Below, one piece after another: positions 56,536-64,000 of a DNA stretch of 64,000 nucleotides (position 1 is its first letter; each line of letters begins with the position of its first letter). The position numbers and the translations under genes were made by a program. The notes beneath the pieces are model-generated. The model ran no database searches. It was not told the DNA's origin and saw nothing but the letters and a program-made list of their open reading frames with translations. Source of the DNA: Diplolepis rosae (taxonomy: Eukaryota; Arthropoda; Insecta; Hymenoptera; Diplolepididae); assembly GCA_030998225.1 (NCBI GenBank), contig JAPYXD010000715.1:3038001-3102000 (forward strand), written 5' to 3'.

Positions 56536-56618
56536 ACTAATTTTTAAAAATAAAGCATTAATTTTCGCGAAAAAGCAGTGAAAACTTATTCAACATCCCA
56601 ATATTTTCAAAAAATTAC

Positions 56619-56818
56619 CTGCTTGCTAGAAATTTACTCCTCCAAACTTCACATTGACCAGCTAACCACTCAGTTTGTTCCTGATGAGTGCTGAGATGCT
56701 GTGCTGAATTCAAAAGTGCTCGAGATAGTTGCAATTTATCTTCAGTCAGTAAATGTACTCTGGTTTCAAGATCTTCTCCCACTGCAGCAACTAATAAATT
56801 TTTGAGCTCTGCATTCAC
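56619..56818 (-). CDS. BLZF1: golgin-45 central exon
   Basis: The minus strand has an acceptor (TTAACGCAG) before VNAELKNLLVAAVGEDLETR and a donor after WRSKFLAS-AG/GTAATT. The 200-base exon encodes 66 full residues. NAELKNLLVAAVGEDL and QCEVWRSKFLAS are strongly reminiscent of the conserved core of golgin-45 (BLZF1), a Golgi coiled-coil tether that partners GRASP55 and Rab2. The split codon joins correctly to the exon at 23256-23384, across a 33-kb intron. The first exon(s), encoding the N-terminal region, were not found upstream within the window. Confidence 0.88.
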
Positions 56819-58570
56819 CTGCGTTAAATAACATAAAATTTATCTAGTAATATCAAGATTTCGCAAATGGAATAAACATCGTTTTTTACAAAATTTATTG
56901 CATATTATTTTAACATTTTTTGGCGTTTCGAATCAGTTATTAAAAATAATTACGTTATGAATTTTATATTTCCTAGAAAGATAAGTAGTTTTCGAGAGAT
57001 TTTGTTTTTTACTTCGCATGATTTATATCTATTTATGTACGATTTAAAATATTTCGCTAATATTTAAATGAAAATATGTTTTTTTTGTCGTTATTTTCTT
57101 TGTACATGTATTAACACTTCTATTGAAACACTCGTATTATGATGTCCGAAAATATTATTTTACATTTAAAACTTTAGCGTTGCTATTCCTTTTGGTACAA
57201 AAGGTGTTACACATGTCATTAAATTTATAGAATTTGAATTCGTAGAAAACTTATGTGAAGAAATGGCGAATGTATATCCGGTTTGAATATATATAATACT
57301 GCGGGGAAAATTCATAAGCATTTAAACAAGATTTTTCCAAATGTTAATTGATTGTTAATAATGTAGCAAAAGCCGTGTACTCAAATATCCAAAGATGTGA
57401 TTCTTATATCACTTGACTGATAATGTATTGATTTAATTGAGATGCTAAAGTGGCCTGAGGAAATTATAAATGGTTTATTTTTTACTATTCTATATTCATT
57501 AGAATTAAAATTGTAACTCTGTGTAAAGTAAAAAAAGTTTGTACCTGGAAAAATAGCTAAATTCTACATTTTTTAATTAGAACTTTTGAGCAATTATGAA
57601 TTTTTAACAGATGAGAAAATATGATAGCTGAGCATCGATGATGAGTATCATGCAGTCAATATTGTAAAAAAAGGTTTTTACTTCATCTATAATAGCTGAA
57701 ACGAATAATTGTTCTGAACATTTGTTTATAGTAAAACAAATTATTCATAAATTTACACGAATACAACACAGGAACTATTTTCATCTACTCATTTGTTCAT
57801 AATAATTTGAATACATTTTTTAGAGTTAACCTCTATTGACAAATACAAATTAATTAATGTGTTATATCAGAAATGTAACATTTTTCTTATTTAAGATTTC
57901 CCCTTTTTATGTAAGGATCGGAAAAATCCTCTCAAAGGGATGCGGATAAAGTCAGTTGATAAAATGGAATTAATTATACAAAATACTTTATTGACGTAAA
58001 AATAGGTTGTAAAGTAAGCACCATGGAAATGTAATAATAAGAGATAGAAAACTTGAGTGAATTATGTTGAATTAGGTGAATTTTAAGTCCAGTTGGGTCC
58101 AGTTAATGACTTGAGTAGTCCTTGATAATCCGTGATGAGTATTTAAAGGGCTTATAGAATATTGTAGATTAATCTTGCTCTAATCGGTTTCCGTCAATTG
58201 ACTTAGTGATTTAAGTTAATCTTAATGGATATTTCAAGTTGACTTCCTTTTTGGAGTTGTAAGTCGATTATGACCTTGTTACAGCAGTATGATGAGCTAC
58301 ATGCTCTGACAAGGTATATGTTCTTACAAGGTACATGTAGTGATGCTTATATGTGTGATAAGTGCATATAGTAGTGCGTTGGTATGGTAGAACTTCAGTG
58401 ACCTTCTCTTTTGGTAAGTCAATTTGTTATCTTGATTGGGTATGGGGAATGGTTCTTAAAACGATTGAAGAATTCCTGTTGCTTTGTCATGAGATCAGTT
58501 TTATTCAATTAAAAGCAGGAAAATGACGAACCTCGGACAATCAGATGTTTTCTTTAATTACTTTAATAAC
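56819..58570. other. golgin-45 intron, 5' side
   Basis: AT-rich sequence without recognised feature to about 57900. From 57900 to 58560 it is somewhat less AT-rich, with short GACCTTGTTACA/TGACAAGGTA echoes near 58275-58335. Confidence 0.4.
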
Positions 58571-58606
58571 GTTTCGATGAGCACTATGTCATTCTCCTCA
58601 GATTTG
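58568..58606 (-). ncRNA. hammerhead-ribozyme-like motif, left arm
   Basis: The minus strand reads CTGAGGAG (58594-58601 on plus), AATGA-loop-TCAT, then CGAAACG (GTTTC at 58571-58575). Both boxes fit CTGANGA and GAAA. The right arm carries a decayed copy at 58991-59018 (CTGAAGAG ... AAAAC). Confidence 0.55.
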
Positions 58607-59018
58607 TACAATTGTATTGTGTTGTAGAATTCTGTAAATTTTTTTGTCAACTATTTTTACAACTTCAAAGTACATATCGCCGACTGTTTTTTTAAATACT
58701 GTAGTCAATCTCAATTTAAAAATTTTTTTTTGTCAAAAATTAGCATAACAGGAACAATTGCCGAAAATTGTTTACTTATTTATTTGTACTTTTATTTATT
58801 TGAACTCTTTGGTTTGTAAACAATTTTCGGCGATTGTTCCTGTTATGCTATTTTTTGACAAAAAAAGAATTTTAAATTCAGATTGTCTACAGTATTTAAA
58901 AAAAACAATCGGCAATATGTACTTTGAAGTTGTAAAAAAAGTTGACAAAAAAATTTACAGAATTCTACAACACAATACAATTGTAAAAATCTGAAGAGGA
59001 TGACATAGTGTTCAAAAC
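58571..59018. repeat. palindrome with 203-bp arms and 40-base loop
   Basis: The arms are 58571-58775 and 58816-59018. Shared strings in opposite orientation include ACAATTGTATTGTGTTGTAG, ACTTCAAAGTACATAT and CATAACAGGAACAAT. Each outer end carries a hammerhead-like box pair, consistent with an inverted pair of Penelope-like terminal repeats. Confidence 0.9.
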
Positions 59019-59948
59019 ACATGTGTTTCAATCCATTGAAAAATATTCTGAAAATTATCCTATGAAACATATTATAGAATAACAATTGATATTACATATC
59101 TATATACATTTAGAGCTGGCAAAATATTGGGAATATAAATAAAACATAATAATGAAAATTACGGGTCGTTTGAAATTCGCGCGCGAGTTGACCGTTGAGC
59201 GGCGTTGCCAAAACATACTGGCTACGAGTAGCTATTTACGATTTTTGTACAATTTTAGTAGGTTCAATATGCAATATCTCAGTTATTAGACGGGCAACGA
59301 GTGTTTTTTTACTTTTAAAATATTCGCAAGGGTTCAACTTACGTAAATACATGGTTTGTAGATGTGTATATTGGGCAAATAATATTGAAAGATTACATGA
59401 ACCATCTTCGTCAACGGCTTGCCCATATAACCCTATGTAAAATCCTACATTTTTAAAACAGTATATTTCCGCTTCTCGACAGTAAACCTAGCTGAATTTT
59501 ATCTCAAATAAGCAGTGACGTATATTCTACCACACATATTTTTTTCAGGATCAAATTTTGGATTCACCTCATGCTCCAACCTCCTTAAAATAGTTCAGAT
59601 CATTCTGTGACAGACTCCGGTAACAAAGTCCCCAAGAAAAGTTTTCAAAATTTAAACCTTGTTCGCGATTGTCATTAATAACCAATTGGGCATCCTCCTT
59701 TAACAATAAAATTTAGAATAATTTCCGGTCGGTTCATTTGTAAAAATTTTTGTGTTTTTTCATTTATTCCGGTTTTTGATTCACAGTGAACTAAATATTT
59801 TTCAATTTGTGCTGCTGCTTACTGGACTACTTCATTTTGAATTGCAAGCTATGAGATAAGTTTTTGATTTATATGATAATCCTTATTTTAATTGTCTCCT
59901 ATATTTTAATCTTTTACAGAAATTTTAAATTAATCTTTGAATTTATGG
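59019..59948. other. intronic sequence without recognised feature
   Basis: The frame at plus 59195-59440 (81 residues) is preceded by a GC-richer patch but matches no family I know. Confidence 0.35.
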
Positions 59949-59990
59949 CACTGAAGAGGGCCCCCATATGTGGCCGAAACGTTTGCCTTT
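59949..59990 (+). ncRNA. hammerhead-ribozyme-like motif
   Basis: The plus strand reads CTGAAGAG (59951-59958), GGCC-loop-GGCC as helix II, and CGAAACG (GAAAC 59976-59980). Both boxes fit the CTGANGA/GAAA consensus. The cleavage site and helices I/III were not established. Confidence 0.55.
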
Positions 59991-60034
59991 CTTTCTTTTT
60001 GCGCATTTTTACATCTAATAGTGGTAATTTTAAT

Positions 60035-60160
60035 CAAAGAAAATAAGAAGAAACTGACCCTATGCCAAAATGACGAGAAATGAACAAAAATTCTATGAAT
60101 TTGGGTCAATATAATAGTAGACATGTTATCAAACATGTCACTTTAAATTCTATTAAACTT
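60035..60160. repeat. direct repeat flanking unrecognised ORF, left copy
   Basis: This shares ACTGACSCTATSCCAAAA, GGGTCAATATA/GAGTCAATATA, GTAGAC/GCAGAC and TATGTCACTTTA/ACATGTCACTTTA with 61195-61315, in the same orientation (S = C or G). It contains a small hairpin GACATGTT/AACATGTC (60119-60138). Confidence 0.7.
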
Positions 60161-60346
60161 TACCAAACTATTTTTTCCGTGTGCATCTTTAAAGGAGACA
60201 TTTTTATGCCTCCCTCTATTTTGGTTACCTACACATATGCTTTCCTATGACTTGCTCAAAAACGTTCTTACTGAATAACATCATTACATTTTGCTACCGG
60301 TAAGTACGTATGTATATTTAGAACATTTGAGTGAAGACGACTAAAT

Positions 60347-60973
60347 TTAGTTCCTTAAAGCTTTACCTGGTGAAGTAAGTATAGTATTAACTACTCCATC
60401 GCAATCGAATATGCGACAACGAGCTGGTGTAAATTGTACTTCCTCCTCAAAGATTTGAGGAGAGTCAGTTCTTTTTAAAACGTCTATATAAATAGAGAGA
60501 ACATGTAGCTTTCTATCTTGACTGTGAGCACATTTGTCATATGTGTGGCGCTGTCTTAAACTATATGTTTCTCTCATCAACTGTGCACACAGTTTATCTA
60601 TAACTGCTGCGCAATCTATCAAAACGTACTGATTTTCAGTATTTTCATTGCTTGCTTTGAATAAGGGATATAAAATTTTGGCCCGTTGTTTATATATTTT
60701 GCTGCTTATCCCCTTTTCGGCTGCTATCCCAATAAGCTCAAAGAAGAGATTTTCAGTGGCAAGTATATTAATTTGCGCTCTAAATAGATGTATGTCTACA
60801 TAAGTGCCAAGTATCAACTGGAAGAGACTATCGAAAGGACAAATATTGTTCAATGTCAATTTTTTATCATGAATCTCGATTGGTTTTAATTTCATGACAC
60901 TCCCGTTTTTTAAGTTTTTTATGAAATAGAAATTCATTGTCCAAATATAAATCATTGGGCTTAACAGATGCAT
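60347..60973 (-). CDS. unrecognised 208-residue ORF, probably from a mobile element
   Basis: The minus-strand ORF encodes a soluble protein with NNICPFDSLFQLILGTYVDI near residue 42, an Ile/Leu-rich helical middle and a DKCAHSQDRKLHVLSIYIDV segment. Coding-like sequence continues upstream in another phase (ERLCFVCNQSTDEIASIRHE, 60915-61080), so a frame change near 60900 probably separates an N-terminal part with a Cys pair. I recall similar CPFDS proteins among insect hypothetical, transposon-linked families but cannot name one. It is flanked by direct repeats, which supports a mobile origin. A host exon is possible but no splice sites fit clearly. Confidence 0.5.
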   Translation of the reverse strand: MHLLSPMIYIWTMNFYFIKNLKNGSVMKLKPIEIHDKKLTLNNICPFDSLFQLILGTYVDIHLFRAQINILATENLFFELIGIAAEKGISSKIYKQRAKILYPLFKASNENTENQYVLIDCAAVIDKLCAQLMRETYSLRQRHTYDKCAHSQDRKLHVLSIYIDVLKRTDSPQIFEEEVQFTPARCRIFDCDGVVNTILTSPGKALRN

Positions 60974-61194
60974 TATTATTTAAACCTCTCCAGTTTTCTT
61001 CGTGTCTTATGGAAGCGATTTCATCTGTCGACTGATTGCATACAAAACATAGTCGTTCTTCCCCATATCCTTCTGATTCTATATCTATGACTTAAGATTC
61101 AATGGTATTTAATTATCCATAGTAGATAGAGTAAAGCGTTAAAAACATGTAAAAAAACTAAAAATGAAGAAAGGCAAACGATAACTTTTGAATG

Positions 61195-61315
61195 AAGAAA
61201 ATAAGGATAAACTGACGCTATCCCAAAACAACAAAAATGAGTGCAAATCCTGTCATTTTTGAGTCAATATAGAAGCAGACTTATTCCAAAATATGTCACT
61301 TTATAATGTAAAATA
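61195..61315. repeat. direct repeat flanking unrecognised ORF, right copy
   Basis: Diverged copy of 60035-60160 in the same orientation, about 1.16 kb away. Confidence 0.7.
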
Positions 61316-61439
61316 TGACACATGCAATTCTTTCAGTATAAAGTTACAATTCTTCTTATTCTTATTATTATTATGATTCTGGAGTCACATTTTTGTTATT
61401 AAGAATTATTTCGGACATCTTTTAAAGAAATTTTCTCAG

Positions 61440-61790
61440 CATGGTCTCTACATGGCCATGTAGGGGTGCATTTCGGTATTAAGGGATGGAGCCCAAAAAT
61501 CGATATGGACGTATTTGAAGAGCCCAAAAACCATAGAGTCTTCCTAGACCATAAAATTTGCAAAAAGATGAATTTTAGTGAAAGTCATCTCTCCTTGGCC
61601 ATGCAGGGGTGCATTTCGGTGCTAAGGGTTGGAGCCCAAAAATTGATATAAACATATTTGAAGAGCCCAAAAATCATAGAGTCTTCCTAGACCATAAAGT
61701 TTGCAAAAAGATGAATTTTAGTGAAACTCGTCTCTACATGGCCATGGAGGGGTGCATTTCCAGAGCCCAAAAAAAGCCCAAAATTCTGGT
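61440..61790. repeat. 143-bp tandem repeat, 2.4 copies
   Basis: Units begin GGCCATGTAGGGGTGCATTT at about 61454 and 61597, with a partial third from about 61740. They share GAGTCTTCCTAGACCATAAA and AAGATGAATTTTAGTGAAA. Their open frames (starting 61466 and 61609) reflect the repeat, not a known protein. Confidence 0.9.
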
Positions 61791-61826
61791 GCAGTTTATT
61801 GTTAATTTATTCAAATTTTTGTATAG

Positions 61827-61861
61827 TGGAGGTGCTAGCTTTATGTAAGCTAGCACCTCCA
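61827..61861. repeat. perfect 15-bp hairpin
   Basis: TGGAGGTGCTAGCTT and its reverse complement flank a TATGT loop. Direct repeats AAAAAAAGCCCAAAATTCT lie on either side (near 61768 and 61919). Confidence 0.9.
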
Positions 61862-61952
61862 CAAGAAATTTGATTTTCTGTAAAAAGTAAAGGAGCCCAA
61901 AAATTTTTATCGGTGCCCAAAAAAAGCCCAAAATTCTAAGCCATAATAGATA

Positions 61953-62790
61953 GTGGATTTCCGATGTGGAGGTGCCACCTTAACGGACCTCCGAGAATAC
62001 CTCAAGGAAGCTTGGCTCATAGATGGGCTTGGTAGGGCGAAGTCTGCTGGGTTGCTGGGAGAGACAATGCGGGCGACGAGACGGAAAGTGGTCACAGCAT
62101 GTGGCCACTCGATGCCTCGTCGGGGGCACAGGCGTACCAAGAACACGATGTACTGGTGCAACGACCAGTTGTCTGTTCTACGTTGCGAATGCCTCCCAGC
62201 ACTGCGAAAATACACCCGCTCAAAGGGTGATGTTCTGCTGCACGAGGCATGGAAAACAGCTGAAATATCTCTGAAACAAGGCATAAATAAAAGCCGAATG
62301 CATTGCTGAAAAGAGTTGATTGGTGAGGTCGAAATGGACCCATGGGATCTCGCTTTCAAAATAGTTACCAAGAGATTGGTGACTAGAAGAAAGACCCCCG
62401 ACCTGCACAATCCCGATCAAGACTACTTGTTGCGGATGATAGAAGACTATCTCAGAAACAGATGGGTGGTATACGAAGGCGCCAAATGGTCTTTTAAAGA
62501 AGAGATGATACGTGGTTCCTCCCAAAAGTCGCGGATAGGATTACTCGTGTGGAATGTCATGTATGATGATTTCCTGCGCATGGACTTACTTGCTGGAACG
62601 AGCGTCATCGGCTTCGCGGATGACGTACTTGTCGTGTGCGCGGCTGAAGACGTCGTAATCCTGGAACTGAGAAGGGTCTCGGGCGAACGGATGATAGAAG
62701 AGTTGTTCACGACTGTAAACCAGAACAAGCCATTCGTAAAGTTTATAGCCGAAAGGTATAAATCCGACGAAACTCTTCCAATCTTTTTCA
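61953..62790 (+). pseudogene. R1-type LINE ORF2 relic with internal deletion
   Basis: In a single phase the plus strand reads TDLREYLKEAWLIDGL, MYWCNDQLSVLRCECLPALR and KYTRSKGDVLLHEAW, the region between the endonuclease and reverse transcriptase of R1-type LINEs. Then KELIGEVEMDPWDLAFKIVT is followed abruptly by DYLLRMIEDYLRNRWVVYEG, the palm, so the fingers are deleted near 62412. The box IGFADDVLVVCAAED has both catalytic Asp. A TGA stop at 62307-62309 interrupts the frame. It ends after ILELRRV. Confidence 0.85.
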
Positions 62791-62799
62791 TCCCGTGAG

Positions 62800-63110
62800 T
62801 TTTCTCGAGGTTCAATCTGACTAAATTCGAGGCTATTCCAAACCAAGTTTTCAATCCATTTCGTTTCGTGTCTTCTTTCGAGATTCGATCCGAATGATTC
62901 CGAAACAATCTGTCAATCTTTTTCAAACCGTCCGCCCAATCCGCATAAATCCGAGGATAATTCGCTCAAATATTCCAATCCTTCCTAATCCAAGAGTTCA
63001 ATCCGATGGAATTCAAGCTAATCCAAATAAAGTGTCCAATCAATTTCATTCTACGTCTTCTTTCGAGTTTCCATCCGAATGATTCCAAAACAACCTGCCA
63101 GTATTTTTTA
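62800..63110. repeat. two-copy diverged repeat, about 185 bp
   Basis: GTCTTCTTTCGAGATTCGAT (near 62872) is matched by GTCTTCTTTCGAGTTTCCAT (near 63056), both followed by CCGAATGATTCC. Upstream phrases such as GAGTTCAATCCGATGGAATT also pair with GAGGTTCAATCTGACTAAAT. This may be the tail region of the LINE. Confidence 0.7.
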
Positions 63111-64000
63111 AATATTATAAATATTTTCCTCGAAATGTGATAATACCCTTGATATTGAAATATCGTAGTCATTTTTTCAGAAAATAATTTGATAATTTGT
63201 TGAACTTGTTTTGCGTTTATCATAATAATGGACATTTTTCAAAAATCATGCATTTAAATAAATACAAATCATATTTAGTAAAAATAAAATAAATCGAACT
63301 AATAGGTATCAAAGTTGTTGAGTTGTCTAGTACAGAGCGGCTAAGAGAAAAAACACAAACGGCTGTTGAGGACTTATGAGGGAAATTCGGGGATAAGGAC
63401 CTTAGTAAAAACAGGTAAGAGAGGAATTCTACTGTGCTCAGACAAAAAACTGTAACCCGAGGGCGGGATGTGAATTCAGTTCGAATCTGGCGCTTGTTGC
63501 GAAGGTTCGCAAGTAAACTTGCTACTAATTGTGTGTCGATCGCGAGTATTGAGTGAGTAATTGCCAAACGTTATCAGAGATAACCGACGGCTGTACCGCC
63601 CACCGACGATTGTATGATTCAATCAGAACGGAATTTCTACAAACCTCGGAATGAATCAGATTTAGTCGGATTGAAATCTCTGTTAGCTTCGGATTCAATC
63701 GGATCGAGATGAAGAAACTGGGGTTCTTTCAGAGACCACGTTCGGCGTCTCTGGGAGATACCCCAAAAATCCAGCGAAGGGCGAAAAAAGATCTGCGCCC
63801 TCTCCCCTCTGGAAAAAACTGCCAAGAGGGGAAAGGGTGACCCTTTGCCCTCATACGCACAGGTGGCCACGAGCCAGCCCAGTGTTTTTCCAGGATTTTT
63901 TTCTTGGCCATTCCCTAACTGTTCAAGGAGATGCGTAGTACTTCCCAGTAATGGTTTTCACGTTCTCAAGATAGTCAACGAGAAGGATTCATTTCGTGTC
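63111..64000. other. sequence without recognised gene
   Basis: The stretch 63110-63340 is AT-rich. From 63350 the composition is more balanced, with open frames on the minus strand (63220-63567, 63637-63870), but no protein family or splice pattern was recognised. It could be repeat or the approach to the 5' exons of golgin-45. Confidence 0.35.

Overview
The window is nuclear DNA of an animal, most likely an insect. It has AT-rich, intron-style sequence, split exons with GT-AG boundaries, mariner, R1-type LINE, Penelope-like and Ty3/Gypsy elements, and one recognisable conserved host gene. A hymenopteran is plausible from the mix of elements, but I cannot prove it.

Host gene: four exons of a golgin-45 (BLZF1)-like gene lie on the minus strand, at 56619-56818, 23256-23384, 15443-15668 and 15100-15267 (stop codon at 15100-15102). 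All exon phases agree. Its introns take up most of the window: about 33.2 kb between the first two exons seen, then about 7.6 kb, then a short one. Almost everything between 15 and 57 kb is therefore intronic mobile DNA. The 5' exons were not found and probably lie beyond 64 kb.

Layout. 1.8-2.1 kb: mariner fragment. 3.4-8.4 kb: broken Ty3/Gypsy element. 10.4-14.5 kb: 2021-bp tandem duplication with no difference seen. 17.7-18.2 kb: TTAA-flanked MITE. 18.5-19.3 kb: GC-rich repetitive island. 19.4-23.1 kb: two mariner relics on either side of a transposon with about 290-bp inverted ends. 24.6-25.8 kb: Penelope-like remnant. 25.96-30.34 kb: a 4.38-kb element with 1.28-kb inverted arms and a perfect 8-bp target duplication. 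31-35.4 kb: mariner relic, two hairpin elements, a TA-flanked element with eight copies of one 16-bp motif, and a CACTG-ended element. 35.6-38.6 kb: repeat element carrying a block-inserted array of 342-bp tRNA-derived units. 41.4 kb: cluster of GC hairpins. 42.3-43.0 kb: second Penelope-like remnant. 43.8-44.05 kb: MITE with 8-bp duplication and a matching empty site elsewhere in the window. 44.1-47.4 kb: nested inverted repeats. 48.5-49.66 kb: element with an apparent spliced zinc-finger exon. 52-54.4 kb: LINE with two nested MITEs. 55.3-56.5 kb: fold-back repeat and mariner tail.

Upstream of the last golgin-45 exon seen (58.5-64 kb) are a 203-bp-arm palindrome, hammerhead-ribozyme-like motifs, a 208-aa unrecognised ORF flanked by direct repeats, small tandem repeats and an R1-type LINE relic. 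The most unusual features are the tandem tRNA-like array inserted as a block, the large-arm 8-bp-TSD element, the element with eight repeated motifs, and the repeated hammerhead-like cores beside Penelope-type endonuclease remnants.
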